Assembly (NCBI GenBank): GCA_009192285.1 | Contig: WBVU01000022.1 | Location: forward strand, 1 to 64,000 | Reading direction: 5' to 3' | Source: Morchella semilibera | Taxonomy: Eukaryota > Ascomycota > Pezizomycetes > Pezizales > Morchellaceae | Length of the DNA stretch: 64,000 nt | Part shown: piece by piece, positions 13,501-25,770 of the stretch | Numbering within the stretch: position 1 is the first letter of the stretch | How the letters are laid out: the number at the start of each line of letters is the position of its first letter | Translations under genes and position numbers: made by a program | Notes under the pieces: model-generated | Told to the model about the DNA's origin: nothing | The model's input: the letters and a program-made list of their open reading frames with translations, nothing else | Database searches by the model: none

Positions 13501-14744
13501 GGATGAACATCCACAATATTGTGGTTGGCTGTTGTTACGATTACCCTATTTTTGCTGGAGCCTTGGCAAGTAATATTTGGCACAAAAACAGCCAAAAACT
13601 TGTACACTTGTTGCTCAAGTAGTACTAGTACATGTAGTGGTCCAGAACCTAGTTATTTGCTTATTCCTAGTCTCCAACCCGGGCTTGATCTCTTTTATTT
13701 TATTTTTATTTTTATTTTGCTTTCTTTCATCTGATTGTCATTCCTCGTAACCTGGGACGGAAGGGAGCGGTTGAGTACATTAATGCGGGTAGTCTACTTT
13801 TACCCCCCAGTTGATTGCTTTTCTTTAGAAGCATCGAACCCCTTCGGAGGATCCGATAACCAAGAAAAAAAAAATACGTACCCACTATTTCACATGTCTA
13901 TATCACATTCAGACTTACCTTTGATACCGACAGTATGGGATTCACATTCTCTGTCGCAGCCTTTTCTGCCTTCCTTCCAGACAAGATCAAGCAAGACCCC
14001 ACGAGACACTGAAACCAATTCGAAAGCCAACCCCCAAGGAAAAGAAAAAAAGCTCTGAGAATAGAAGAAAAAAGAAACCATCATGTACTCCAAAAAGCGA
14101 AGCATTACAGCTCATCCTCGTCCCTCTCCCCCCCATGGCAAGGCACCCCCGCGGTGCAGGGCAAAAGAAAAGAAAATAAGCACGACCCCCTGAGTTACTG
14201 CAACTAATTTTTTTTGGTTCCCCAATCTTTTCTTTTTTGGGTGTTCCGAAGCCCAAAGAAAGCCTCGCAGTGGTGTGCAAAAGCCGGCACCCACACCCTC
14301 TAGTTCCCCGCATTTTGGGCCTGAACCAGCCATTGAACATAAAAATACAGTACCTGCACACCCTCTTCTCTGCCCGTCAAATCTCTCGGCGCGCCATACC
14401 CCGGGCTCTCCCACCTCGCCTCTTGATCTATTTCCAAACTTGGTGCATGGCACCTGGTAAAACGCGACCGCACGCAGCGCATGCGCAGTTTCAGCAAAGT
14501 GTTTTTATTTTTACTTTTTCGGGAATTTTTCTTATTTTCACTGAATCTGTTACTTCCTTTTCTTTCCCGCCGTTTTTTCTAACCTCGTATCCAGTTTACC
14601 CTCCGAACCTTATTGATCCCCCCCAGTTGACATTCTATCACACACCATGCTACCATACCACGTTCCAGGAAACAGCACACACACTACGCGGAAACAAGCA
14701 AACGAGCCTCAGGAGTGTGAGCGCGGACCCACACTCACGGTATT
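10569..14744. other. Intergenic stretch, no recognisable gene
   Basis: Contains the upstream region of the zinc-finger gene, then pyrimidine-rich tracts, a 14-G run (about 11258), a 14-C run (about 13031) and a 23-T run (about 13138). Several frames of 100-180 codons exist but are built on these tracts or lack any family resemblance, so I do not call them. Confidence 0.5.
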
Positions 14745-16129
14745 CTAAACCGGAAGCTCGAACTTTTTACCCTTAAAGACCCTGTTGATTCGCAAAAAGC
14801 ACAGTCCATTAGTCTTGTTGCAAAAGCTTAACCTATCAATCGACCGATGATCGACAGGGCATTTAATACAGGAGTACTATCACTCACTGGGTATCGACGG
14901 ACTCTGGGTATTGACGGGCAGGGGGTACTGGCCAATAAGAGAAAACAAGCTGGGCTTGGGCGTTTCTCTTTGGTGGGGTCCGTCAACACCCAGTATCCAT
15001 CATCGCCCCGTGGACAGCGGTATGCATCCAGGGGGAAGCTTTGGAGGGGTACGTGGGGTGGAGGGGTAGTGGGGCACGAGGGATAAGAAAGGTACAAACA
15101 TACTTGGTGTAGTAGATGTAAAAGAAATCCGAGTAAAGGATTGTTTGGATGATACCAGCCAACGTAGCGATGGGGTCGATATGCCCATTCTCCATGAAAT
15201 AACGATAAATCCAGTTCGGTATATACAAGGCCCTATATGCACCCAGCGCAAACAGGTAATGTGTCGTTATAGTTTCGGCCTCGCCCGTTCGTTGAACCAT
15301 GAAAAGTTGAGGGAGAATGGCGACGCTTTCAAGCCAGATACTAAAGGTCCACAGAATCTACCGAGAGGGTAACCCAAATCAGCCTGGCACTTTCAAAGCC
15401 TTCGAAACCACCAGCAATTCAGCCACGGGAGTGAATAAACGGCAGTATCAGGGCCAACGACACTAATCGCACCGGCACCACGATCTCGAGGGGCTAGAAA
15501 ATGACACCCGAATTCCCCGTCCAAATGAGTGGGTCAAATACCTCTGAGGGTATCCACTTGTATGGAAACAGAATTGCCAGAATCGCCGATCCACCAATCA
15601 AATATTGAACCTTGAATGTGTCTATGTTTGGATCGTGCGTTGGCTTAAAGTCATTCATCATCAGGTGAATTGTGTATCCGGCAGAGGCGATAAAGATGAT
15701 CTTCATCAAGGTGTTGTATGTCGAGTGATTGAAAGTCCATAGAAGATCTGTTAACATGCGTGGTCAGCACTTTCCTTCCCGAAAACTACACACGGAGTAG
15801 ACGCGCAGTATCCATCGCCGGGACGGAAATATAGTAGATTACTTGCGCATGAGGGAGCTTTCGCCTACCTAAGTACCGAGTGACATAGACTGTGAGGTAC
15901 AACACCTGGGACTTGAAAGAAATCCCTGCGCAACTCTTAAACAAACCGCCCCGAACATCAGCCAGCCGAAACCGGACGGGACAGAGGACCGAAACTTCAG
16001 ACTACATGTGTATTCAATTCAACACGGAAGGGGACTGCAATTGCACACCTTCGATGTTCGCATCTTCTGCAGTAGGATGAAGATGGATATGAGATGGGAG
16101 AGATCTCCCGTGACTCGAAAGATATTCAT
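14745..16129 (-). CDS. ERD2: ER lumen protein (K/HDEL) retention receptor
   Basis: Erd2 is the seven-helix Golgi receptor that binds HDEL/KDEL tails of escaped ER proteins and returns them by COPI vesicles. Five exons: 16129-16049, 15935-15869, 15747-15542, 15357-15104 and 14781-14745, giving 214 residues, the usual length. Diagnostic stretches are [20 protein letters not shown] at the start, [37 protein letters not shown], then [40 protein letters not shown] and DFFYIYYTK. The last exon is only 37 nt and encodes [11 protein letters not shown] after a split Lys codon. It matches the family ending (GKK..LP.) and lies beyond a 322-bp intron holding an inverted repeat. The intron 4 sequence is open for many codons and can mislead gene finders into a false long tail. 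The gene is divergent from ILV2. Confidence 0.96.
14886..14994. mobile_element. Possible short inverted-repeat element inside ERD2 intron 4
   Basis: ACTGGGTATCGACGGAC at the left end matches the reverse complement of GTCCGTCAACACCCAGT at the right end at about 14 of 17 positions. A second direct copy (CTGGGTATTGACGG) lies just inside the left end. No clear target duplication is visible, so it may be a degenerate MITE or merely a structured intron. Confidence 0.35.
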
Positions 16130-17649
16130 GATGGCGTTTTTTTAAATAAATATTTGGTATTTTTACTTATTCACAGAATTGCCCCTAGGTAGCCCACGGA
16201 TGAAACAGAGATTTCCGAACAGGGCGGATGTGATTATTGTGCCTGCGTATATTTTGTTTTGCTGTCTTTCTCTCGGTTCGTCAATGGTAGAGAAGGGGGG
16301 GGGGGCTTGAAACGGTTGGGTGGATAGCACTTTGAGGTTGGAGAGGACACGTTCCGCTTAGCAGTTTGGTACTGAGGTATTTGAGCACCCGGTAGCTTTT
16401 CCGGCGGTCAGGAGTAGACGGAGAACTGCAGATGGGGAGAGAAAAAAAACTTGAAGCTGTAGGTGATTGATTGCTCTCAGAGCGAATGAATCTACTGTGT
16501 CTGATGGGATAAGTTGCGATCAATGCGATGCCGTAGGTATGTCGCTGTTGGCAGTCCTAGTAGAAATGAACGGTGACGGAGGTCAGGGGTCTATTTTTGC
16601 CCAAAGCAACGAGGCGTTGCTTGGTTGCTGGCGTAAACTGCTTGGCGGACCTATCGCCTGCTGTAGTTACCCTGCCTGTGCCCGTTGCAGCACCAGCGGC
16701 GGGCAGCCTACAGTACAGTACTGCCAGTGAGACTGGAACCATACTGGGGACGACTCCGGGGGCCATGCCACGCTGCACTCAGCGACAGCACGGGGGATAT
16801 ATGCATTCGGGCCGGCCGCGTCCCGGGATTTTTGTCGGCTGTCTTTCACATTTTACATAAGACGGAACCGAACAGCACATATATACATATAGAGAAACTC
16901 AGAGCTGGAGCTCTCTGTGGCTTGAGCTGGCTCCAATGAATGCTTAATAAGAGTGCCTAGGGCCAATGATTCGTCGCAGGGTAGGAAGGAAGGAAGAAAA
17001 AAATCTGTTTCTTGATGATTGACCTGGCTTAGAGGCCTTATTGGTCTTTCGGTTAATGGCCCACTCGTTGATTTTCTGAAGGGTCTAGGCGGCCCTAGAA
17101 CCTTGTGGGTTAGGGCTTCGGATTTTTTTTTTCCTGCTACAGGTACGGGTGCATGCATGTTTCCCCCTTAGCTAAATTCTCTTGTTAAAATTTTTCTTTG
17201 TGTCCTTCTTTCATCTTGCAATTATCCTATTTCCCAAAGTTAAAATGATCGAGAACGTAATAAGAATATGTGGCCGAAAGATTTCTATTTCACCTAACAG
17301 GCTGGGGGCTATTAATTAATGTAATGGATCTACAATGCGAAAATTGTCTAGGCAAGAGTTAATATAGTGACGGAATACAATGTTAATTTCCCGTTAAACC
17401 TCGGTGTATCAATTTCTATTGCCAGGGTCCGGTTGTGGGGTATGACTCTAACCCTTCCAGTGAAACGTAAAAAAATCTTCTCTCGCCTCCTCCTCTGGCC
17501 TTTTCTCTCCCCCACACCCTTCATCGTTCAATCGATCCTCCTTTCTTCCATTCTTTCAACCACGACCAACTCGCCTCAGTTCATAATTCGCTCATTCCTT
17601 TTGTTTCCCTTTTTGTAATTGGGTTTCCTTTCGTAGCGAATTGCCCAAC
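16130..17649. other. Divergent upstream region of ERD2 and ILV2
   Basis: About 1.5 kb between the two start codons. It holds an 11-G run near 16295 and a GC-richer island at 16560-16830 with overlapping spurious frames on both strands. A CT-rich leader lies at 17470-17640 just before the ILV2 start. I see no gene. Confidence 0.55.
17443..17448 (+). promoter_or_regulatory. Candidate Gcn4/CPC1 core site upstream of ILV2
   Basis: TGACTC lies about 200 bp before the ILV2 start codon. It is six of the seven bases of the TGASTCA site bound by Gcn4/CPC1, which activates amino-acid biosynthesis genes, including ILV genes, on starvation. The seventh base here is T, so the site is imperfect, and a 6-mer can occur by chance. 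Confidence 0.3.
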
Positions 17650-20159
17650 ATGCTCAGAACTGCTGCCGTCCGAGCTTCTTTCAGAGCTGTCAGCCCTCAG
17701 AACGTCAGCAAGAGCTGCTTTTCGACGACTGCAGTCCCTGCTGCTTTATCGCCGTATTCTCGTGCGGGCGGATTGTCACGGAGCAAGACAACGGACATCT
17801 CACGGAATCAGTCGACCACTGCTGCTGCTGCTGCTGCTGTGTAAGTGTTTTGCATTGTCCATATTTTTTCTCTATGCGTCCCCGCAATCTCCATTTTTCG
17901 AGTTGCATAAAGAGTTGATAGGCTAAATTCTGACTCATCGTTGGGGACCTGCAGAAACCGGCCCGTGCCGTCTCCATCATTCAACCAAGATCCTCCGAGC
18001 GCTTCTCAACCCGCAGCTCATGACTTGCATCCTCTACAGGCCAGGCAAGCGCCTGAAATGGATGATTCGTAAGTTCATGTCAGATGTCGTGTCCAATTGC
18101 GACTTTGGCTGACCCAATTCAATCTAGCTTCGTGGGAATGTCTGGAGGCGAGATATTCCACGAGATGATGCTACGACATGATGTCAAGCATATCTGTATG
18201 TGAAACCAAGCTTTTGCAGATCTTGTTGCAGTCTTATCCCATTTTTACTTACTGCAGTCGTGACTCTCAGTTGGATACGCTGGTGGGGCTATTCTCCCCG
18301 TGTTTGACGCCATCTACAACTCACCGCATTTTGATTTCATCATGCCCCGCCATGAGCAGGGTGCTGGCCATATGGCCGAGGGTTACGCACGGGCCTCAGG
18401 AAAACCTGGAGTCGTACTTGTGACTTCTGGACCTGGAGCGACCAACGTGATTACTCCCATCCAGGATGCCCTCAGTGACGGGACTCCTCTCGTTGTGTTC
18501 TGTGGGCAGGTTCCGACTTCTGCAATTGGTACCGATGCTTTCCAGGAGGCGGATGTCATCGGCATCTCCCGTGCTTGCACGAAATGGAACGTTATGGTCA
18601 AGAACGTTGCGGAACTACCTCGCCGCATCAACGAAGCTTTTGAGATTGCGACATCTGGCCGCCCTGGACCTGTTCTCGTAGATCTTCCAAAAGATGTTAC
18701 TGCCGGTATTCTGAGGAAGGCCATCCCAGTGCATTCTGATTTGCCAGCGCACCCTTCCGCCGCATCCATTGCTGCAAAGGAGGCCAGCAAGAGGCGGCTG
18801 AATGCTTCAATTCAAAGGGTTGCACGCCTTGTTAACATGGCAAAGAAGCCAGTAATTTATGCTGGAGCTGGAATCATTGAGCGACCCGAAGGGCCGGAAA
18901 TTCTGGCCGCATTTGCAGAGAAGGCAAAGGTCCCTGTCACAACAACTCTACAGGGGTTGGGTGGTTTCGATGAGCTTGACCCCAAGTCTTTGCACATGTT
19001 GGGAATGCACGGATCCCCCTATGCCAACCTGTCCATGCAAGAGGCCGATTTGATTATTGCTCTCGGCGCGAGATTCGATGACCGTGTAACTGGTAACATC
19101 GCAAGTGAGTCCCGCCCATCAGAATAAAGAGAGGGAGAAAAACTAATGGAGCCATTTAGAATTCGCACCAAACGCCAAGATCGCTGCCTCTGAGGGGCGT
19201 GGTGGTATTGTGCACTTTGAGATCTTGCCCAAGAACATCAACAAAGTCATCCAGGCCACCGAGGCCGTTGAGGGTGACGTTGCAAACAATCTTTCTCTCC
19301 TTATGCCACACATCGAAACTGTTGTCGACCGCCCCGAATGGTTCGGTCAGATCAATGATTGGAAGAAGCGCTTCCCCTTCGCCTACGAGAAGGAGACCCC
19401 CGGATCTATGATCAAGCCCCAATCCGTTATTGAGGAGCTCAGCAGGCAGACTGCAGCACTTGACAAGAAGACCATCATTGCTACAGGTGTGGGCCAGCAT
19501 CAGATGTGGGCTGCTCAGCACTTTAGGTGGAGAAGCCCTCGTACTATGGTTACTTCTGGCGGTCTCGGAACCATGGGATTTGGGCTTCCTGCTGCTATTG
19601 GTGCTAAGGTTGCATGCCCTGAGGCTATCGTTGTTGATATCGATGGTGATGCCAGCTTTAGCATGACCCTCTCAGAGCTGTCGACCGCTGTGCAATTCAA
19701 CGTTGGTGTCAAGATCATCATTCTGAACAACGAAGAGCAAGGAATGGTTACACAGTGGCAAAGTTTGTTCTACGAGGACCGTTACTCATGGACCCACCAG
19801 AAGAACCCCGACTTTGTGAAGCTGGCTGATGCTATGGGGCTTAAGGGTATGAGGGCTACAAAGATTGAGGAAGTACCTGGTGCGATCAAGGAGATGCTTG
19901 AGTATGATGGCCCAGTGTTGTTGGAGGTTGTTGTCGACGTAAGTTTCATCTGAGCTTCGAGTCTCTTTTTTCTTCAAGATAACATTGCTAACGCCCATTA
20001 TAGAAGAAGGTGCCCGTTCTACCAATGGTACCAGCCGGTAAAGCCCTTCATGAGTTCTTGGCCTACGATCCCGACAAGAACCAGATGCGAAAAGCAGCTC
20101 TCAAAGCTAGATATCCTGATGGGGTCTTCACTACACATGAGCGGCAGACAAAGTACTAA
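17650..20159 (+). CDS. ILV2: Acetolactate (acetohydroxyacid) synthase, catalytic subunit
   Basis: Mitochondrial ThDP enzyme catalysing the first common step of valine, leucine and isoleucine synthesis (two pyruvate to acetolactate, or pyruvate plus 2-ketobutyrate). Six exons: 17650-17840, 17955-18068, 18128-18195, 18271-19104, 19160-19938 and 20004-20159, giving 713 residues. The first ~70 residues are Ser/Arg/Ala-rich and lack acids, as in a matrix targeting peptide. The catalytic Glu lies in MPRHEQGAGHMAEGYARASG. FAD/central-domain signatures follow, then the ThDP/Mg motif DIDGDASFSMTLSEL with NNEEQGMVTQWQSLF, so the inhibitor-contact Val, Trp and Phe are the normal ones. In the usual FGYPGGAIL loop this copy reads FGYAGGAIL, immediately after the exon 4 acceptor (18271). 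The ATG at 17650 is chosen because the upstream in-frame codons lack another ATG. A Gcn4-like site lies upstream. Confidence 0.97.
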
Positions 20160-20769
20160 AGGAAAAAGTGTTTAGAAAGTTCTACTAAATTATGTTTCGA
20201 GTGTCTATCGCTGTGTTTCTTACTATAAAAGTTTCGTTTTGCTCTGCATCGGGTTAGGATTTTTTGTCTAGTATTGGAGAAAGGGTGTGTACGAAAAAAA
20301 ATTCTTACCTTCTTTGTTGTTATTTTGTACTTCTGGGGTGTTCTTTGCGATCTTTATATATTTGTATTGTATGGGTTTTATGAATTGTCTTCTGAGGGGT
20401 TACTTCACTACCTAAAGAGGTTTAGTTCCTTCCAAGGTGCATTCTAAGCTTTGTAATTGTATACTCATACTTCTGATGTTAGCTCTGAAAGTACGAGCCA
20501 TCATTCTGTTCACTTGTTCATGGTCTTGATTTGTTATCCTGTAACTAGCTGTAAAACAATATATTCTTGTTTCAGGACTGATCGATCACTACTCGGTTTG
20601 CTTAGTGATTGCTCAAGCCAGGAAGCAGTCCAGTTCATTAGTGACCCCTATACACAAACTAGGTACTCATTCACTTAGCCTAACGAGCTCCAATAGGGAT
20701 AAAGAGTAATTGCGATGGCAGTAACAAACCACCAAACAGAAGTTAGAATATTTGCATCATATAATATCA

Positions 20770-20840
20770 CTCGCCACGCAGACCCTGAGATCGTGGCGAG
20801 GTGAGATCTGGAGCTAAAACGGGAGCCCAAACGCTCCCGT
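20770..20840. other. Two adjacent strong hairpins downstream of ILV2
   Basis: CTCGCCACG at 20770-20778 pairs perfectly with CGTGGCGAG at 20792-20800 (13-nt loop). ACGGGAGC at 20819-20826 pairs perfectly with GCTCCCGT at 20833-20840 (6-nt loop). Both are GC-rich inside an AT-rich surrounding. They could form in RNA of either strand, or be the remnant of an element. No RNA family is recognised. Confidence 0.5.
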
Positions 20841-23076
20841 GAACCCTGGTATTAAATATATGGGGGTACGTTAGAGTGAGGGGCGTGGCTTTACCTTTGG
20901 TGCTTTAGGCGATCTTGTGGCATGGCTATGCTGGACTGGGTTGGGAAGTTTGGTCTGGTGGGGTGGGGTTGGTACTAGGGGGCTGTTTGATGGTGTGGTA
21001 TGAAATAATGAGTGGTGTGGGGGCGGAAGGCTGGTAAGTGTAGGGATGGTGACGGCTGGCGCAGGTAGGTATGCGGTTGCTGGTTGAGGGTTATGGCTCC
21101 TGGGTTGACCTTGGAGGTGGTTGGTCCCGAGACTGTGGGTGGGTGCTGGCGTATGCGAATAGTAAGTAGAATCTCGCTCTTCTGGATTAAGGTGTGGAGT
21201 GGCAAAGTCATATAAACAGATTGCATTATTATGGGCGCAGCGCAACGTTGTTATGACGACTCGCAAAACCAATGCCCAGTCTCCTTTTGTTACATGCTGT
21301 TTCATCCTGGGTAGCTAGGCGTCTGATATATTCTGTGACCTCATACCAACCATATAACAGGGTTAGTGCTGAATGCAAGGCTCAAGGCGGGCTACAGCAC
21401 AGACAGACACCCGTAACAGGTGCCAATGATACTTTTGCAGGTAAATCATTAGACCTTTTTTGGTGGTCCCCGACTAGTTACTAGTAAGTCAACTAGGGTA
21501 CGATAGTTCTTCTTTGCCGTAGTTGGAGGTTTCAACACGGCCCCACCCCGCTCTAGAATAAAGAGTCAGATATTAGGCCCGTCAAGCGTATAGGAGCCAG
21601 ACTAAAGAAGCCGGGTGGTGACTAGTGTTTGAAATGCTCACTGCCCATACGGCCCGGCTGATATCTAGTGATATTCTTGTTAACTTAGTGTATTGAAACA
21701 TTGGAAGGGATTATAGCGTTATGGGAATGACGGTTGACGATGCATGACCGAGTGATTATCTGTGATTAAATTATTGCCGTTCATTTAACGTTTTTTTCTT
21801 TTTGAGAACTACCTAAATGAGAGATCCAAGGTATATCACAGGTTTCGTCTCTAGATTTCTCTTTTGGTTATGTTCTATTTCCTTCACACTCTCATAGTGA
21901 TACATTTGCTAGGTTGGCCAGGCCTAGGTCTTGTACCTTCTTTAGAAACGTTCTTCCTCAAAGAGAACAGGGGAACCTTTCGTCCCCAAGGACCAGGGTA
22001 AAGAGAAACTACAAACCTTACCTCGGCCCCAACTACTTGGTGGATTGCATGCGATAGCGAGCAATAGAATGACCCGCCAAGAGAAGCAAGGCCGCCAAGA
22101 TCAAGGAAAGGCGGGAGGCTCTTAGACTTGTAATAAATTCCCTATGTACGTAAGTAACAGCTTGGGGATCATAGTGTGTGGCCTTGCATCGTGGGCAGAG
22201 ATGCATCGTTTCGGTTGGGGTACAGTAGGAAGTCACCGGCGCCACCCTTATGCCCAAAGCTTGATAGTGGCGAGGACGTTCCGGGCTATCCCTTAGTCTG
22301 TCAATGCTGACCCCCCTATAATAGAGGAATTAAATTTGTATGGAAGATCTATTGTTTGATAAGGGAGATAACGAGATCTGTTAGTAAAGCCACATAAAAC
22401 TTGCTTCTTCTTGGGGCCAGCATTTTACTGATAGACTAAGGGATAGACCAGCCATTGGGAAGCCAGGCTCAAAAAATCGTGGCAAAGTAATAATAGCCCC
22501 AGGCCCGCTGATCTTGCTGTATAGAACTTCAATCGCACAGCACCCCCGCATTAAGGCAGTTAGTGGATCTGCAAATTTGCATGCTTCGATGTTTGGGTTT
22601 TTTTCTTTTTTTTGTTTTATCATTAATTGTATTCGATGTTATATAATTATAGGTTGTCAATGTAGCGGGGGTGCATGAAACATGGAGTGCACGTGAAAAC
22701 TGCCCGAGCAGGAAGATTACCGGGCACAAAATCAGGTGCCGTTGTTCCTCGGAGATCGCTGTCCAGCCGTATCCGTAGTCCTAATTTTGACCCTCCTGAT
22801 TATGGCCTAGCCCGCGTTATCTCGACACTCAACCCGTTCTACACTGTCTACTTTTCTCATAAATCAACCATGGGCATGTACAGGCCTCTCGCGCTTTACA
22901 TTTCGCTGCGGCGCAACCCCGTTGTAGAGATATCGTCTATAGGATTTTCGGCCTCTAAAGATATGTAATTTGAGTCTCGATAGGGATTATTTCGGGTGAA
23001 CTGGGCACTTTTTATAAGGATAAATGGCCTATAAGGAGATCTCTGGGTACAGAGCTGTTATATTTTCATATCCTTA

Positions 23077-23301
23077 TCACCTGGAGGATTAAGAGACTTG
23101 GAGAATCTCTCTCATGCATTAGCGTGCCCTATCTAGGAGGTGATTAATTATAACTAAAGTAGAGCAGCAATGTGCGTATTCTATAGCATATCTAAGTATT
23201 ATAAGGGCTGATAAACGCGGCGGACTGTTTATACCCTCACCCAAAGTCGAGATCACATATGCATGAGAGAGATTCTCCACCTGTCTTAATCCTCCGGGTG
23301 A
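23077..23301. mobile_element. 225-bp inverted-repeat element (MITE) with TA duplication
   Basis: Ends of about 43 bp are inverted copies: TCACCYGGAGGATTAAGA, five non-matching bases, then GGAGAATCTCTCTCATGCAT. They are flanked by TA on both sides (23075-23076 and 23302-23303). The interior is about 140 bp and non-coding. Confidence 0.6.
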
Positions 23302-25738
23302 TAGCGAGATTATGCTGTATGGACTGTGGAGAAGATAGCGGGTATATAGGTCAAACCATCCACCCAGACATTTTTGGGAGGGATAGGGTTTGCAGAAAGA
23401 AGATATGTAAGTATTCTCTAATGGAGTTGTTTGTGGTGAATCTGATCAACCGTTGCTGGTCATCATAGCCGCCGGCGGTGGAGCTTCGCTCATGGTGGCA
23501 TGTGTCAATCGAACCCCTTTCTCCACCATGCATATTCGTGGGGTATTCTTCTCTAACTTACCAGTACCTCAAAATAACATTTCTCACCAAGTGCCCTCGT
23601 CTAGAGCCTCATCTCGGTTGCATTCATGTATTGGTTACCAGTTTTGTGCTGAGCTTAAGTACATGTATGTAGCCGAGTGAGGTACTGTGAGCCAAGCCTA
23701 TTATAACCAAAGCCAGATCCACTCGCTAGTGATAAAATAAACCTAACCCACTAAGAATTTAAGACTAAGTTTAATTGGCTATATTTATTATATTATATAG
23801 TGCGGTCCTAAGGATTGAGACCTTGTTAAAATCTACCAAAAACAAGCTCAACTAGTTTATCTGCGGTAGGAACCCAGTACCTTCAATATGATAATACTAA
23901 TCGGCCTATATATACCACAAGGGCAGGATCGGGGGCACTGTAGCCTATCCTGATCGAACGCAGAGTGCAAAAACTAAGACACGAGACATTGACCTCGAGT
24001 ATAAATAGTCACAGAGGCAGCTCATAAACATTGGACAAAAGATGGGGCACACCTAAATGATACATGTAGCCAGCCCCCTCCAGTATCAGAATCTAGAGTG
24101 ACTACATGTACTCCAGTGCCAAGGGTAAGTGGGTAGAACGCGGCGGTGCGGTTTGCGTAGTACTAATTGATTGATTGATTGGCTGATGCATGCAACCGAG
24201 GGCCATGGCAACTAGAGTAACCACTACTACTTGTAGGAATTCAATAACTTCTGAGATACTTAGGTGCTTATACATAGGTTACTCGTTAACATCGCTCACT
24301 AGACTACATTACACATCTAAGACAGCCTAGATATTATCGAGAAAAGCTGAAATATCCTTACGAATACCACGAGCAATTGCGCAAGATGATGGTTATGAGC
24401 AAAGACATTATGAACCTCTTTGATTAGAGGATCTATGGGATAAATAGATACCTCCAGTGGTATCAGTCGGCTACTATATATAGTCTGACTCAAAATAGGC
24501 CAGGGGAACTAAAATCTAACGCATGTTTCAGAATGAGTGAATCATACTAACTTCTAGAATCAAGGTCAGAAATATCATACTGTTAAGGTCAAGATGCCCT
24601 GGCCTCTGATTTGGCCGCGTAGTTGCCTTAGAGCCAGAGCCAGAGGAGTCGGGCTATTGGATTCAACAGTCCAGACACGGGCTAAACGGGACTGATTCAC
24701 TAGATAGATCAGGGTTGGGGTTCTTAGGAGAACAATCCAAGTCGTCTTCTTGCTAGGTGGAGGTGGCTTTTAATTGTGGGTGGTATATATACATGTAGTT
24801 CTTATTCAGGAGTCCCGGGATCGACTGCGAGTTGCTACGGGGGCTTGTCCCGGGATTTTTGACATGGAGGTATACATACCACCACTAAATCAATACCAAA
24901 AGAACTTTTAATATATACTCCCCGCTACTCAAGGATAGAGAATGACCCTATTGCCGTAAACATAATGGTAAATTTACTAGTTTTTTATGTAGTCGATACT
25001 CCATTCATCCGTCCAAAAGATAATTGATAGACTGCCTTGGCTGAAGAATCGCGGCCGGTTGCGGCCCAACTGGGCTACAGAGTTGGGACCCGGTGTTAGA
25101 ATTATGTGCGAGCCTTGGAAAATATATCTTTACTATAATAATTACGGCTGGGTCTAGCCCATGATTACCATATTATTATTGTCTCATTTGCCAAGGCAAA
25201 CACTACTATAAAGGGCTACTACCCCTCCTGTATTGTATTTTTTGGAGGACAAGAATTTATTCCGCTGCCAGTCAATACCCTAAGCACCTCACGTCGCTCC
25301 CGGGAAGGAGGAGAGACGACTGCCATAACCTACGGGTTGTATGCATGTATGAAGTATAAATAAATAAATAAATGATATTTTAGACTTGATATATCGAGTG
25401 ATAAGCTGTGACTGTTCACGTGAGCGGACTATACTTGATTGGTTAATTCATTATGTATAACGGGCTACACTTACATAGGTGGTGTGTATTGTACTGTCTG
25501 GCACGTATACCTAGATTTGGCTCTTTAGAACTTCGGTGGAGTCACTACCATATATAGGACTATGGAAGTTAGTGACGGGTAGAGAGTTAAATTGGTATTG
25601 GAGGAAGAGTACTACTACTACTGTAGTACTAATACCCTATTCTTACTGCATTGCTGGCGTATGACGTAGTGATCAACCCCCTCTTTTGTATTTTGTACTG
25701 TAGTTAAAAGGAACCACCTCCACGCTAAGAGGTTTCAC

Positions 25739-25770
25739 CTAACCCTAACTCTAACTAGGGCTAACCCTAC
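25739..25770. repeat. Short degenerate telomere-like repeat
   Basis: CTAACCCTAACTCTAACTAG followed by GGCTAACCCTAC: four CTAACCC-type units, some mutated. It may be an interstitial telomere remnant or chance. Confidence 0.45.

Noticed and set aside
14237-14776. 179-codon plus-strand ORF
   Set aside because: No family resemblance; it overlaps the true last exon of ERD2 on the other strand.
14828-15097. Apparent C-terminal extension of ERD2
   Set aside because: It is intron 4 sequence containing an inverted repeat; the genuine family ending is encoded at 14781-14745.
20871-21305. 144-codon Pro/Thr-rich minus-strand ORF
   Set aside because: Low-complexity composition arising from a GT-rich plus strand; no motif recognised.
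22033-22257. Minus-strand ORF with a CPRC motif and one hydrophobic stretch
   Set aside because: Only one CxxC and one helix in 74 codons, no flanking exons, no family known to me.
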